Shown here piece after piece: positions 16,979 through 26,609 of a DNA stretch of 48,278 bases; the stretch's first letter is position 1, and each line of letters begins with the position of its first letter. This DNA comes from Acidithiobacillus marinus (lineage in GTDB: Bacteria > Pseudomonadota > Gammaproteobacteria > Acidithiobacillales > Acidithiobacillaceae), in the NCBI RefSeq assembly GCF_002847505.1, contig NZ_MXAV01000046.1, positions 1 to 48,278 of the forward strand, read 5' to 3'. The notes under the pieces are model-generated. The model did not search any database. It was given only the letters and a program-made list of their open reading frames with translations, and had not been told where the DNA came from. Both the position numbers and the translations under genes were made by a program.

Positions 16979-18124
16979 TGCAGGAGAGGCTTGCAGTCCC
17001 TTGATCAAAAACACGCTGGCGAAGAAGGCTAAGAGTCCGGCAGCAGCAAAAGTCCACTGCCCTCCCCACTGCGCCCAGGACCAGCCCGCCGCAAGGGCAC
17101 CAATGCCCCCACCCAGGCCATAAACCATGCTGGCATAGAGCGCCATGCCCCGGGCGCGCAGGGCACCGGGGAAACGTTCGGCAATCCAGTGGATGGCCGC
17201 CAGGTGAAAAGCTGCATAACTGGCGGCATGGAGGCTTTGCACCAGAATGATCCATAACAAACCCGGCCACCAGGCAATTACGCCCCAGCGCAAGGCAGTC
17301 AGCACAAAAGACGCCGTAAACACCAACGGAATGCCGAGGCGCCGGATAAAGCGGTCACCCCACCAGAAAAAAGCCACTTCACAAAGCACGGCAAAGCCCC
17401 AGAGCAAGCCGACGCTGGTACTGCTGAGGCCATGGGCCTCGGCGTAGATGGAATAAAAGGCGTAATACACGCCATGGCTGGCCTGTTCCAGCAACCCTGC
17501 CAGCAGAAAAAACCAGAGCCGCAGATCGCGGAGGACAGGGGTCATGCGTGGCCGCGCTTGCGTAGACGAAGGGACCTGACTGACATAAGGCAGGTGGCGG
17601 CTGACCCACCAGGCCAGCACCAGAAACAGAAGAATGCCCGGCAAAAAAGCCTGCATCCCCCAAATGCTTATGAGCACCCCCATCCCCAGGGATAGCGCAA
17701 TAAATCCCAGGGAACCCCAGAGCCGGATACGCCCATAGGAGGCCGAGCGCCGCTGCGCCCAATCCATGGTGGTGGCATCCACTAAGGGAAGCGTTGCCGC
17801 CCAGAAAAAGGAAAAAGCCAAGGTGATCAGCAGAATGGCGATAAAATTTCCGGCACTGAACTCCAGCGCCAAAAAACCGGCAGCAGTAAGCAGGGTGCCG
17901 AGCATGACAATCGGGCGGCTTCCCCAAAAATGGGCGAGCCAGCCCCAGAGATTGGGAGCAAGGACTTTACTGAACTGAACTGCGGCCGTAAGAATCCCGA
18001 TGGCCAGAGGCGTTTGCCCCTGGTCGTGCAGCCAGGGTCCCCAATAGGGCATGAAAGCCCCTAGGGCGCAGAAGTAAATAAAATAGAAGGCTGCCAGCCA
18101 GCCCCCTTCTCTTTCAATGCCCAT
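16958..18124 (-). CDS. MFS transporter (HcaT/LacY-like, MFS_1_like)
   Basis: This 388-aa protein has 12 membrane segments. The N-terminal YFIYFCALGAFMPYWGPWL, the motif GILTAAVQFSKVLAPNLWGWLA after segment 2, and RLWGSLGFIA in segment 5 are typical of the HcaT/LacY-like MFS_1_like group (phenylpropionate or sugar proton symporters and related proteins of unknown substrate). It lies between aroC and clpB on the same strand. Its stop codon region carries the clpB heat-shock promoter and an inverted repeat (GACCATC/GATGGTC, 16943-16967). The ribosome site before its ATG is weak (AGG at 10 bases). Substrate unknown. Confidence 0.82.
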   Translation of the reverse strand: MGIEREGGWLAAFYFIYFCALGAFMPYWGPWLHDQGQTPLAIGILTAAVQFSKVLAPNLWGWLAHFWGSRPIVMLGTLLTAAGFLALEFSAGNFIAILLITLAFSFFWAATLPLVDATTMDWAQRRSASYGRIRLWGSLGFIALSLGMGVLISIWGMQAFLPGILLFLVLAWWVSRHLPYVSQVPSSTQARPRMTPVLRDLRLWFFLLAGLLEQASHGVYYAFYSIYAEAHGLSSTSVGLLWGFAVLCEVAFFWWGDRFIRRLGIPLVFTASFVLTALRWGVIAWWPGLLWIILVQSLHAASYAAFHLAAIHWIAERFPGALRARGMALYASMVYGLGGGIGALAAGWSWAQWGGQWTFAAAGLLAFFASVFLIKGLQASPALEKKTI

Positions 18125-18165
18125 AATTGACGGACCTGCTGTTCAGGAGGTGGATGATGGAGGAT

Positions 18166-19257
18166 TTACGCTGAAATGGGCGAAAGCGAGGGTTGAACGT
18201 CTCCGTTCTGGGCACGATGGCGCATCCAGTGATCCATCACGATCAGGGCGAGCATAGCTTCGACAATAGGCACGGCGCGGATGCCCACACAAGGATCATG
18301 GCGACCCGTAGTCGCCACTTCTGTAGGCTGACCCTGCATATTGATACTCTGACGGGGAATGCGGATGCTGGAGGTTGGCTTGATGGCTACCGAAAGCAGC
18401 AGATCCTGCCCCGAAGAAATGCCACCCAGCACGCCACCGGCATGATTACTCTGGAAGCCCCGGGGAGTCATGACATCGCCGTGCTGACTGCCGCGCTGTT
18501 CCACGACGGCAAAACCATCGCCCATGGCCACTGCCTTGACGGCATTAATGCTCATCATGGCCTTGGCAATATCGGCTTCGAGGCGGTCGAAAACAGGCTC
18601 ACCCAGTCCCACCGGCATCCCTGAAACCCGGGCATCTATCCGCGCGCCAATGGAATCCCCTTCCTTGCGCAAGGCATCGAGAAATTCGGCCATCTGTTCT
18701 GCCGCCAGAGCATCCGGACAAAAAAAGTCATTGCGGGCGATTTCGGCGGAATCAAAAGTCTGAGCCTGCACATGCCCCATCTGCGCCATCCATGCGAGAA
18801 ATTCCACACCCAGACGCTCTTTCAGAAACTTGCGGGCAACTGCCCCGGCGGCAACCCGGGTGGCGGTTTCCCGGGCAGAGGAGCGACCCCCGCCCCGATA
18901 ATCCCGGAGGCCATATTTTTGCAGATAGGTATAATCCGCATGTCCGGGTCGGAACAGGTCCTTGATCTTGCTGTAATCCTGAGAGCGCTGGTCGGTGTTG
19001 CGGATGAGCAGACCAATGGGTGTGCCAGTGGTTACCCCTTCAAATACTCCCGAAAGGATTTCCACCTGGTCTTTTTCCTGACGCTGGGTGGTATGCCGCG
19101 ACTGCCCTGGACGGCGGCGATCCAGATCACCTTGAATATCTTCGGGGGCGAGAGTCAGTCCGGGCGGGCAGCCATCAATAATACATCCGATGGCCGGGCC
19201 ATGACTTTCGCCAAAGGTACTGACCCGAAAACATTCCCCGATGCTACTCCCGGCCAT
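18166..19257 (-). CDS. aroC: Chorismate synthase
   Basis: This 363-aa FMN-dependent enzyme makes chorismate from EPSP, the last common step to aromatic amino acids, folate and quinones. Diagnostic stretches are GESHG near the N-terminus (13-17), [16 protein letters not shown] (flavin/EPSP binding), RPGHADYTY, and [14 protein letters not shown]. Length is normal. It lies directly after folE2 (3-base gap) and before the MFS gene in a long leftward gene run. Confidence 0.97.
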   Translation of the reverse strand: MAGSSIGECFRVSTFGESHGPAIGCIIDGCPPGLTLAPEDIQGDLDRRRPGQSRHTTQRQEKDQVEILSGVFEGVTTGTPIGLLIRNTDQRSQDYSKIKDLFRPGHADYTYLQKYGLRDYRGGGRSSARETATRVAAGAVARKFLKERLGVEFLAWMAQMGHVQAQTFDSAEIARNDFFCPDALAAEQMAEFLDALRKEGDSIGARIDARVSGMPVGLGEPVFDRLEADIAKAMMSINAVKAVAMGDGFAVVEQRGSQHGDVMTPRGFQSNHAGGVLGGISSGQDLLLSVAIKPTSSIRIPRQSINMQGQPTEVATTGRHDPCVGIRAVPIVEAMLALIVMDHWMRHRAQNGDVQPSLSPISA

Positions 19258-19260
19258 GCT

Positions 19261-20055
19261 TTATTTTTCCATTTCTATCTTGGCATAAGCCGAATGATTA
19301 TGAATGGACTCAAAGTTTTCTGACGACACAGAAAACCATTGTACCCGGTCATCTTCCTGCAAGCGCAGGGCGACATCCCGGACCATGTCTTCCACAAATT
19401 TGGGATGATCGTAGGCGTATTCAGTCACGTATTTTTCATCGGGACGTTTGAGCAGACCAAATAACTCACAGGAGGCTTCGCCCTCAACCAGATCAATCAG
19501 ATCTCTCACCCAGATGCTTTCTTGGCTGCGTACATGCACCCAGACATGGGCACGCTGATTATGGGCGCCATACTCCGAAATACTTTTGGAACAGGGACAC
19601 AAACTGGTCACTGGCACCATGACCCCCACCGTCAACTGGTAGCCCTGTGGGGTGACTTCACCGACCAACTCGACTTCATAGTCGAGCATGCTTTTGACAC
19701 CGGAAACAGGCGCCTTTTTTTGCACAAAAAAAGGCAGCTGCATTTCCAGGCGGGCGGAGTCAGCTTCCAGACGCTTACACATTTCTTCGACAATCGCCCG
19801 AAATCCTTCCACGCTGATGGGGGCATCATGCATATTGAGGATTTCCATAAAGCGCGACATGTGGGTGCCCTTGAGATGGGCAGGCAAACTGACATACATG
19901 TTACACAGGGCCACGCTGGGTTGAACGGATCCATCGCGGTCCGCAAATTGTAGAGGATGCCGAACCGCACGAATGCCGACCTGCTGAATGGGAATGGCAC
20001 GGGGATCCACCCGTCCCTGAACATCTTCAAGTACTTCTGTAGCGCAAATACCCAC
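19261..20055 (-). CDS. folE2: GTP cyclohydrolase I type IB
   Basis: This 264-aa FolE2-type enzyme opens the GTP ring to dihydroneopterin triphosphate, the entry to folate (and queuosine) synthesis, without the zinc dependence of FolE. The signature [17 protein letters not shown] is at 152-168, with the metal/catalytic Cys in the CPC motif. The C-terminal [15 protein letters not shown] and [17 protein letters not shown] are also typical. The start is GTG at 20055, with AGG 5 bases upstream; the family motif DVQ appears by residue 11, so this start suits the family. It sits between dxs and aroC. Confidence 0.94.
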   Translation of the reverse strand: MGICATEVLEDVQGRVDPRAIPIQQVGIRAVRHPLQFADRDGSVQPSVALCNMYVSLPAHLKGTHMSRFMEILNMHDAPISVEGFRAIVEEMCKRLEADSARLEMQLPFFVQKKAPVSGVKSMLDYEVELVGEVTPQGYQLTVGVMVPVTSLCPCSKSISEYGAHNQRAHVWVHVRSQESIWVRDLIDLVEGEASCELFGLLKRPDEKYVTEYAYDHPKFVEDMVRDVALRLQEDDRVQWFSVSSENFESIHNHSAYAKIEMEK

Positions 20056-20111
20056 GCATACCTCACTTATGAATAGTGGACCAATTCAGTCAGATATTAC
20101 CTGTCACCTGA

Positions 20112-21971
20112 CTAACGGGCAAGGGATTCCAGCAGCAGCTTTCCTGAAGCGGTGATTCCAGCAGCATCCAGACCCAATTCGGCGAGCCACTGCGAGGCAT
20201 CTCCTTGCTCAATGAATTGATCGGGTAAGCCGAGAATACGCATGGGGAGCATCTGTCCCTGATTGAGCAGGTATTCGGCCACCGCCGAACCGGCCCCCCC
20301 GGCAATAACGCCCTCTTCCACCGTGATCAGAGCCTGATGGGTTCGGGAGACTTCATTCAACAGCTCATGATCCAGAGGCTTGACGAAGCGCATATTGATC
20401 ACCGTGGCATCCAGCGCTTCTCCCGCTTCCAGGGCCGCAGCGGCACGCGTACCAAAGGAAAGAATCGCCAGTTTTTTTCCGGTACGCAGAGTTTCCGCCT
20501 TACCTATAGGTAGCTGCCGTTGCAGATGCTTGTCGAGCTCCAGACCCACCCCGTTACCCCGGGGGTAACGCACCAGTGCCGGGCCGGGATAGGCAAATCC
20601 GGTATTCAACATATCCCGCAATTCCTGCTCATCCTTGGGGGCCATGATCACGAGATTCGGGATACAGCGGGAATAGGCCAGATCAAAGGCGCCCTGATGG
20701 GTCGCCCCATCAGCGCCCACCAGACCGGCACGATCAATGGCAAAAAGGACAGGCAGATTCTGGATGGCTACATCATGGAGCAGCTGATCATAGGCGCGTT
20801 GCAAGAAGGTCGAGTAAATCGCAACTACTGGATGAATACCATCACAGGCCATTCCCGCTGCAAATGTCACTGCATGCTGCTCGGCAATACCGACGTCGTA
20901 ATAGCGTTCGGGATAAAGCTGCTCAAAACGCACCAGCCCCGAACCCTCGCGCATGGCCGGAGTAATAGCTACCAGACTGGATTCGGCACCGCCCTTGTCA
21001 CAGAGCCAGTCACCGAAAATTTTGGTGTAAGTAGGCGGACCACCGGCTTTTTTAGCCATTTTCCCGTCACTCTGGTTGAAGGGCGTAACCCCATGATAGG
21101 TACAAGGGTCGTCTTCAGCAGGACCGTAACCCTTGCCTTTTTTGGTCATGACATGCAAAAGCCGTGGGCCTTCAATTTTCTTGAGGTTTTCCAGGGTGGG
21201 AATCAGGGTGTCCAGGTCGTGTCCATCAATGGGGCCAAAGTAATTGAAGCCCATTTCCTCAAAAAGTGTTCCGGGCGTGACGAGCCCTTTGACGCCTTCC
21301 TCGGCTTTTTTGGCCAGTTCGCGTAGGGGTGGCACCAAGCTCAAGGCCTGACCGGCGCCATCCCGGACAGTGTTGTATAAACGCCCCGAAAGAATACGGG
21401 TCAGGTACTGGGAGACGGCGCCCACATTGGGGGATATGGACATCTCATTGTCATTCAGCACGACCAGCAGGTTGGCATCCAGAACCCCGCCATTGTTCAG
21501 GGCTTCATAGGCCATGCCGGCGGTCATGGCGCCATCGCCGATAATGGCGACGACTTCGCGATCGCGTTTTTCCAGCTTGGCCGCCACCGCCATACCCAAT
21601 CCGGCACTGATGGAGGTGCTGGAGTGCCCGGCACCAAAACTGTCATAAGGACTTTCATCACGCTTCAGAAATCCGGAAAGTCCATCTTTCATGCGCAGTC
21701 GCGAGAAGCGCGCGCCTCTGCCAGTAAGAATCTTGTGGGGATAGGCCTGGTGGCCGACATCCCAGACCAGGCGATCATCCGGGGTATTGAATACGGCATG
21801 CAGGGCCACCGCCAGTTCAATCGTTCCCAGACAGGAAGACAAGTGCCCTCCGGTCTGACTCACGGATTCCAGAAGAAACTGACGAAGCGCTCTGGCTACG
21901 CCCTTCAATTCCGTACGGGACATGGTCCGCAGTTCTTCAGGCATGGGAATGCCTTTTAACAAGTCTGTCAT
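20112..21971 (-). CDS. dxs: 1-deoxy-D-xylulose-5-phosphate synthase
   Basis: This 619-aa thiamine-diphosphate enzyme commits pyruvate and glyceraldehyde-3-phosphate to the MEP isoprenoid pathway. Histidine in QTGGHLSS (about H43), the TPP/Mg motif GDGAMT (145-150) with the downstream [10 protein letters not shown], and the transketolase-like central domain ([31 protein letters not shown]) are all present. The ATG at 21971 overlaps the ispA stop (ATGA). An in-frame extension to 22031 would run into ispA and is rejected. Together with ispA it supplies and elongates isoprenoid precursors. Confidence 0.97.
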   Translation of the reverse strand: MTDLLKGIPMPEELRTMSRTELKGVARALRQFLLESVSQTGGHLSSCLGTIELAVALHAVFNTPDDRLVWDVGHQAYPHKILTGRGARFSRLRMKDGLSGFLKRDESPYDSFGAGHSSTSISAGLGMAVAAKLEKRDREVVAIIGDGAMTAGMAYEALNNGGVLDANLLVVLNDNEMSISPNVGAVSQYLTRILSGRLYNTVRDGAGQALSLVPPLRELAKKAEEGVKGLVTPGTLFEEMGFNYFGPIDGHDLDTLIPTLENLKKIEGPRLLHVMTKKGKGYGPAEDDPCTYHGVTPFNQSDGKMAKKAGGPPTYTKIFGDWLCDKGGAESSLVAITPAMREGSGLVRFEQLYPERYYDVGIAEQHAVTFAAGMACDGIHPVVAIYSTFLQRAYDQLLHDVAIQNLPVLFAIDRAGLVGADGATHQGAFDLAYSRCIPNLVIMAPKDEQELRDMLNTGFAYPGPALVRYPRGNGVGLELDKHLQRQLPIGKAETLRTGKKLAILSFGTRAAAALEAGEALDATVINMRFVKPLDHELLNEVSRTHQALITVEEGVIAGGAGSAVAEYLLNQGQMLPMRILGLPDQFIEQGDASQWLAELGLDAAGITASGKLLLESLAR

Positions 21972-22900
21972 TTGTTTCGCTCGACAATGAGGCGCGCCAA
22001 TGCGCGCAGGTGATCCGCCTCGTGCTTCCAACCATGCAGAGCCGTCAGCGCTTCTTCCAAGAGACGATGCGCATAATTCTGAGCTTCCCTGAGTCCCAGG
22101 AGAGTGACAAAACTGGGCTTGTTACGGCTGCGATCCGCGCCTTGCAGGGCTTTCCCGGTTTGCTGAAGGTCGCCGATTTCATCAAGGATGTCATCCTGCA
22201 CCTGAAAAGCCAATCCTACCCGGTCAGCATACTGTAAGAGCAGAGCCCCCTGTTCGCTGGTTTCCGTAATTCCGACGGCGCAGAGAGACAACTGAATGGC
22301 GCAACGGATCAGCATCCCGGTTTTGTGCAGATGCATCTGTTCCAGGGCGGGAAGAGCCAGTTCATGGCCGACGGCGGCCAGATCAATCGCCTGACCACCC
22401 ACCATCCCCCGGGAACCCGCCGCCTGGGCCAGTACCGCCAGCATCCGCACCTGCCAATCTGGTTCCACCCCCCAACCCGGTTCAGAAAGCACAACAAATG
22501 CCTGGGCCTGCAAGGCATCTCCCACCAGAATGGCGGTCGCTTCATCATAAGCCTTATGGCAGGTAGGAAGGCCACGCCGTAAATCATCATTGTCCATGGC
22601 CGGAAGATCATCATGTACCAGGGAGTAGGCATGAATCATTTCCAGGGCGGCAGCGGGACGATCCAGCTGTTCCGGAGCAATGCCCAAACACAATCCGCTG
22701 GCATAAACCAGCAAGGGGCGGATCCGTTTTCCTCCACCCAGAGTGCTGTAGCGCATGGCGGCATGAAGTCTGGCTGGTAAGGTATGATCATTCGGTAACA
22801 AGTCTTGCAGGACCGTTTCAATGCGACTGACGGCTTGCTGACGGAATTCGGTAAAATTCTGGGTGGTTTCCAGAGTTTCCAGGGTCATTTTAGAGTTCAT
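21968..22900 (-). CDS. ispA: Farnesyl/geranyl diphosphate synthase
   Basis: This 310-aa prenyltransferase joins IPP to DMAPP/GPP to make farnesyl diphosphate for quinones, undecaprenol and other isoprenoids. It has the first aspartate-rich motif [10 protein letters not shown] (D97, D98, D103), the second motif [10 protein letters not shown] near 236, and the [12 protein letters not shown] stretch. Length fits IspA, not the longer octaprenyl synthases. The start overlaps the end of xseB by 11 bases and the stop overlaps the dxs start, so the three are translationally coupled, an order common in proteobacteria. Confidence 0.94.
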   Translation of the reverse strand: MNSKMTLETLETTQNFTEFRQQAVSRIETVLQDLLPNDHTLPARLHAAMRYSTLGGGKRIRPLLVYASGLCLGIAPEQLDRPAAALEMIHAYSLVHDDLPAMDNDDLRRGLPTCHKAYDEATAILVGDALQAQAFVVLSEPGWGVEPDWQVRMLAVLAQAAGSRGMVGGQAIDLAAVGHELALPALEQMHLHKTGMLIRCAIQLSLCAVGITETSEQGALLLQYADRVGLAFQVQDDILDEIGDLQQTGKALQGADRSRNKPSFVTLLGLREAQNYAHRLLEEALTALHGWKHEADHLRALARLIVERNK

Positions 22901-23129
22901 CCTGATTCATCGGGGTGGCATTTTCTCCCAGCAGTATCTCGACGGTCTGACGGGCCTGCTGGAGTTGCGTTTCGGCACGTTTGGCGAGATCCATTCCCTG
23001 CTTGAAAAGAGCCACAGAGTCTTCGAGACCTAATTGGCCGCCTTCCAGGCGGCGCACCGTGGCTTCGAGAGCATCCAGGGTGCTGGCAAAGTCTGCGGGG
23101 GTATCTGCCGAAGCGCTGGTATTATTCAT
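22890..23129 (-). CDS. xseB: Exodeoxyribonuclease VII small subunit
   Basis: This protein of about 79 aa has the XseB core (FASTLDALEATVRRLEGGQLGLEDSVALFK..., mostly helical), the small partner that binds the XseA coiled coil in a nuclease that degrades single-stranded DNA. The start at ATG 23129 has GGA 7 bases upstream; ATG 23141 four codons earlier is possible but lacks a ribosome site. The large-subunit gene xseA lies separately at 26610. It is first in the leftward xseB-ispA-dxs unit and divergent from the fsr-like exporter. Confidence 0.92.
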   Translation of the reverse strand: MNNTSASADTPADFASTLDALEATVRRLEGGQLGLEDSVALFKQGMDLAKRAETQLQQARQTVEILLGENATPMNQDEL

Positions 23130-23270
23130 GTCATTTTCCATGTTTGCCAATTAAACACTAGGCCCCATACCCGGGGCAAGCGTTGCACATCATAAATCCA
23201 TACTGGACGGTCGGTCGATCCAACACTACTATTTCAGATGTTTTTCACTTTCCAAAAGGCTGCACCCCTC

Positions 23271-24491
23271 ATGTCGCTCCAAAAAACGGCACAGATGACG
23301 CTCCTGCCCAGACGGGAAGGCACCCGCTTTGACGTACTTGGTGCCATCAGCGTGTCGCATTTTCTCAATGATAGCATCCAATCGCTCATGCTGGCGGTAT
23401 ATCCGCTGTTCAAAACCCATTTTGATTTGAGTTTTGCTCAGATTGGACTCATCACTCTGGCCTATCAGCTAACCGCGTCGATTATCCAGCCGCTGGTAGG
23501 GCGTTATACGGACAAGCATCCCTTACCTTTTTCGCTGCCTATCGGCATGGTATCTACCTTTGCCGGACTACTGTTACTCTCCATTGCACCCAATTACCTC
23601 ATACTGTTGCTGGCTGCCGCCCTGGTAGGGCTCGGTTCCTCGGTTTTTCATCCCGAATCTTCCCGGGTTGCCCGCATGGCCTCGGGTGGCCGGCATGGCC
23701 TCGCCCAGTCCATTTTTCAGGTGGGCGGCAATGTCGGCACGGCGGTGGGCCCGCTTCTCGCGGCCTTTATAGTGATGCCCAACGGTCAGCATAGTTTGTC
23801 GTGGTTTTCACTGGCAGCGCTGCTGGCCATTGTCATTCTGACTTTTGTCGGACGCTGGTACCAGCATCAGCATCGTCTGCCCAAAAAGCCGCAGGCGGCA
23901 AACCGGGAAGCGCTAATGCCCGCAAAAATGGTCAAACGCAGTATTGCCATCCTGGTCGCCCTGATGTTTTCCAAATTTCTCTATTTGACCAGCATCAGCA
24001 GTTATCTGATTTTTTATCTGATGCAGCGTTTTCATATAGCCACCCAAGAAGCGCAGTTGCATCTGTTCATTTTTCTGGCCGCTGTAGCCGCAGGCACCTT
24101 GATGGGCGGCCCGATTGGTGACCGTATCGGCCGTAAAAAAGTCATCTGGGTTTCCCTCTTGGGTATCGCTCCCTTTACCCTGGCCTTACCCTACGTGGGC
24201 CTGACCATGAGCGCATTATTGACTGTGATTATTGGCTTTTTGCTGGCTTCGGCTTTCCCGGCCATCGTGGTTTATGCGCAGGAGCTGGTTCCCGGCAAGG
24301 TCGGGACTATTTCTGGCCTGTTCTTTGGGCTGGCATTTGGTCTAGGTGGTGTGGGTGCTGCAGTTTTGGGAGAGCTGGCAGATATCTGGAGTATTCAGGT
24401 GGTTTATCAGGTCTGTGCTTTTCTACCCTTGCTGGGCCTGCTTGCAGCTTTTCTGCCGCATATTCCAAGTGCCCGGGGAGAAGCCCACTAA
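23271..24491 (+). CDS. Fosmidomycin-resistance-type MFS exporter (Fsr family)
   Basis: This is a 406-aa 12-segment exporter. Its N-terminal DVLGAISVSHFLNDSIQSLM, TYQLTASIIQPLVGRYTDKHP-like segment, the GLGSSVFHPESSRVARMASG signature, and IFQVGGNVGTAVGPL match the E. coli Fsr group. ATG 23271 puts about 20 residues before the conserved start, as in Fsr; ATG 23238 is also in frame but neither has a strong ribosome site. It is divergent from xseB-ispA-dxs. Fosmidomycin inhibits Dxr of the same MEP pathway, so the placement may not be chance; the true substrate here is unknown. A GC-hairpin terminator follows at 24536. Confidence 0.85.
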   Translation: MSLQKTAQMTLLPRREGTRFDVLGAISVSHFLNDSIQSLMLAVYPLFKTHFDLSFAQIGLITLAYQLTASIIQPLVGRYTDKHPLPFSLPIGMVSTFAGLLLLSIAPNYLILLLAAALVGLGSSVFHPESSRVARMASGGRHGLAQSIFQVGGNVGTAVGPLLAAFIVMPNGQHSLSWFSLAALLAIVILTFVGRWYQHQHRLPKKPQAANREALMPAKMVKRSIAILVALMFSKFLYLTSISSYLIFYLMQRFHIATQEAQLHLFIFLAAVAAGTLMGGPIGDRIGRKKVIWVSLLGIAPFTLALPYVGLTMSALLTVIIGFLLASAFPAIVVYAQELVPGKVGTISGLFFGLAFGLGGVGAAVLGELADIWSIQVVYQVCAFLPLLGLLAAFLPHIPSARGEAH

Positions 24492-24535
24492 GCGTCTTTA
24501 CTCGCAGCGATTGATAAGACAAGCTAAGCACTGCC

Positions 24536-24552
24536 GCCCGCCTTGTGCGGGC
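24536..24552 (+). terminator. Terminator-like hairpin after the fsr-type gene
   Basis: GCCCGC-CTTGT-GCGGGC, a perfect 6-bp GC stem followed by CTCTTTCT. The T-tract is interrupted, so strength is moderate. Its position upstream of TTG 24590 argues for that start of the next gene over a GTG inside the hairpin (24545). Confidence 0.55.
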
Positions 24553-24589
24553 CTCTTTCTGGAGCGGCACAGCCGCGAGGTTAGGACGA

Positions 24590-25444
24590 TTGGCCTTCGC
24601 TGAACAAAAGTTTTACTTTCTGATACCCGAAGAAAAACCCCACTGGAGCGAAAGCCTCGCCCCGTGGCTGGTTATTTCTGCCAGCATCATTGCATTGATT
24701 CTTTTTCTGTTGATTCATGTTCAGAAACCTAAAATGCAGGCTCTGCAAAACCCGACCGAAGTCAATAAAACTTTCCATATCATGCCCGTACCTAACAAAG
24801 CTCTGGCGCCGAGTCTGGCAAAGCCGCAGCGCGTGCCTCATCCCCGTCCCATAGTGAAGCCTCATCCGGTAAAACCACAGGTACGGCCACAGGCCGTACC
24901 ACGGCCCATGCCACGCCCGATCCCCCGACCGCAGCAGCCCCAGCATCCTTTGACCCAGGCGCATGCAGCGCCGCACCGGCCACCAGTGCGCGCGCCCAGT
25001 GCCTCATCGGTTCAACAGAACACCCAACCGCCGGGTCCACCGCATATCAGTCTGGGACGATTGCAGGAACAGATGGATCAGGCCGCTCGTGAAGCCACCG
25101 CCAGTCCGCCTTTACCTAAATTTGAAAATCCGAAAGGTCCGGTGGCCAGCTTTTATATTGCCGGCTGGATTCAGAAACTGGAACGCATTGGTGATCTGAA
25201 TTATCCCGGCACTCTGGTCGGTCAGTTGAAAGTCAAGGTGGTGCTGAACCCCCAGGGCAATCTGGAACGCATCATCATGGTGGATCCTTCCGGCAACAAA
25301 CAGTTGGACGCGGCGGCAGAGCGGATTATTCGGCTTTCTTTTCCCTACATGCCCTTTTCCAAACAGCTAGCTGCCCAGACCCGGAAAATTGAAATTCCCC
25401 TGAATATGCACTTTATGGGTGTACGTCGTGTTAATGCCTGGTAA
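24590..25444 (+). CDS. TonB-like energy transducer
   Basis: This protein of about 284 aa has the TonB layout. A single N-terminal membrane segment (about 27-47) is followed by a proline-rich periplasmic spacer with PRPxP repeats (about 80-150). A C-terminal TonB-type domain (about 190-278) contains YPGTLVGQLKVKVVLNPQGN and RIIRLSFPYMPF. TonB couples the proton gradient (with ExbB/ExbD) to outer-membrane uptake of siderophores or cobalamin. The TTG start at 24590 has GAGG 9 bases upstream and lies beyond the preceding terminator; GTG 24545 is the alternative. No ExbB/D or receptor gene lies in the window. Confidence 0.8.
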   Translation: MAFAEQKFYFLIPEEKPHWSESLAPWLVISASIIALILFLLIHVQKPKMQALQNPTEVNKTFHIMPVPNKALAPSLAKPQRVPHPRPIVKPHPVKPQVRPQAVPRPMPRPIPRPQQPQHPLTQAHAAPHRPPVRAPSASSVQQNTQPPGPPHISLGRLQEQMDQAAREATASPPLPKFENPKGPVASFYIAGWIQKLERIGDLNYPGTLVGQLKVKVVLNPQGNLERIIMVDPSGNKQLDAAAERIIRLSFPYMPFSKQLAAQTRKIEIPLNMHFMGVRRVNAW

Positions 25445-25464
25445 CGCATCATGAGGAGAAAGTT

Positions 25465-25638
25465 TTGAAAAAACCGAAAATAGGCACATTATTATTCGCG
25501 TTGTTTCTTGTGCTCTGGGCGGCTGCCATGGTGGCCCTCGTGGTGATTGGATTTACCAACATTCAACCGGCAGGTATTGGTAGCGCAGCCACTACTTCCA
25601 GCACCTCCGCTGTGATCAAGGAGTCAAATCATGGATAG
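25465..25638 (+). CDS. Small single-span membrane peptide with a TTG start
   Basis: This 57-aa peptide begins at TTG 25465, with GGAG 6 bases upstream. It has a basic start (KKPKIG) and one membrane segment (about 9-31: LLFALFLVLWAAAMVALVVI). A short Thr/Ser-rich tail follows, ending ESNHG. It is 20 bases downstream of the TonB-like gene and overlaps the DUF3429 start by 8 bases, so it probably belongs to this transcript. No family is recognised. The clean ribosome site and overlap support a real gene. Confidence 0.6.
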   Translation: MKKPKIGTLLFALFLVLWAAAMVALVVIGFTNIQPAGIGSAATTSSTSAVIKESNHG

Positions 25639-26065
25639 CGTGCGCATGGCCAGAACATTGGGATGGGCAGGGATCATTCCCTTGATCATTGCCAACCTGG
25701 GTGTCTGGAAAGGTTATGGTGTAGTGGCTTTGACCTTGGGAAATATGTATGCCGCTATTATTCTGAGTTTTCTCGGTGCCATTCACTGGGGCCTGGCGAT
25801 GAATCGGGAATATAGTGACGATGCACCCATGCTGATGATCTGGAGCGTTATTCCAGCATTGTGGGGATTTTTTGCGTTGTGGTGGTCAGCGCCAGTAGCT
25901 TTGGCACTATTAATTCTGGGATTCATCGGCCAATGGTTCGCCGATTTTCGTCTGGATAAACGCTTGAGTCTGCCCGCCTGGTTTTTACCATTACGCAGCG
26001 GCTTGACTGCAGCCGTTGTCAGCTTATTGGGCTTGCTACTGCTGCAGTTGTATGCCGGATTCTGA
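25631..26065 (+). CDS. DUF3429 membrane protein
   Basis: This 144-aa protein has five hydrophobic segments. The family pattern is visible in LGWAGIIPLI, the YAAIILSFLGAIHWGLAM core and the C-terminal IGQWFADFRLDKRLSLPAWFLPLR. DUF3429 proteins are small inner-membrane proteins of unknown function, frequent in proteobacteria. AAGGAG lies 7 bases before the ATG. It overlaps the preceding 57-aa gene and converges with thioredoxin. Confidence 0.82.
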   Translation: MDSVRMARTLGWAGIIPLIIANLGVWKGYGVVALTLGNMYAAIILSFLGAIHWGLAMNREYSDDAPMLMIWSVIPALWGFFALWWSAPVALALLILGFIGQWFADFRLDKRLSLPAWFLPLRSGLTAAVVSLLGLLLLQLYAGF

Positions 26066-26086
26066 TTGCGGTTGTAAATACCGGAC

Positions 26087-26105
26087 AGAGGCCGATAAAC
26101 GGCCT
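26087..26105. terminator. Hairpin between convergent DUF3429 and thioredoxin genes
   Basis: GAGGCCG-ATAAA-CGGCCTC, a perfect 7-bp stem in the 55-base gap between two converging genes. There is no T-tract on either side, so it may work with Rho or as an mRNA 3' stabiliser. Confidence 0.5.
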
Positions 26106-26120
26106 CGCGGCGTGTCTTGA

Positions 26121-26492
26121 TTAGTGAGCCTGACCCTGCTGGCTGGCAATTTCCTCGCGGACCTTGTCCATGTCGAGGGCGAGCGCCTGCTGGATTACTT
26201 CTTCCAGTGCATTGGCCGGCAGTGAACCCGCCTGGGAGAAAATGCCGATCTGCTGGCGAAAAATGGTCAGGGTAGGAATGGAGCGGATCTGAAAAGAAGC
26301 ACCCAGTTCCTGTTCCACATCCGTATTGACCTTACCGAAAACAATATCGGGGTACTTTTCGGCGGCGGCCTCAAAAGTCGGGGCGAATGCCTTGCACGGG
26401 GCACACCAGGGCGCCCAGAAATCCACGATAACCATGTCATTGCCAGTCACGATTTGTTCAAAATTCTCTTGGGTAAGTTCCACAACGGCCAT
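26121..26492 (-). CDS. trxA: Thioredoxin
   Basis: This 123-aa thiol:disulfide protein of the cytosol has the active site WCAPC at 29-33 (WCGPC is more usual; Ala replaces Gly) and the cis-proline at P73 in SIPT. A thioredoxin fold covers residues 1-105. A short C-terminal extension (DMDKVREEIASQQGQAH) goes beyond the normal 108 residues. It reduces ribonucleotide reductase, peroxiredoxins and others; the window's bcp could be a client. It is divergent from xseA. Confidence 0.92.
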   Translation of the reverse strand: MAVVELTQENFEQIVTGNDMVIVDFWAPWCAPCKAFAPTFEAAAEKYPDIVFGKVNTDVEQELGASFQIRSIPTLTIFRQQIGIFSQAGSLPANALEEVIQQALALDMDKVREEIASQQGQAH

Positions 26493-26609
26493 GCTGAGTC
26501 CTCTTGAATATCACAATGCGCAGAATTGCGCCGGGCAGACGGGACCATCCCGAATGACAGTAAATTGATATATGCTGACCTTAAAGCGCGAAACTGATGG
26601 GGTCAAGGC

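Noticed and set aside
20520..21326. 268-codon forward frame
   Set aside because: It is antisense to dxs and has no coherent protein features.
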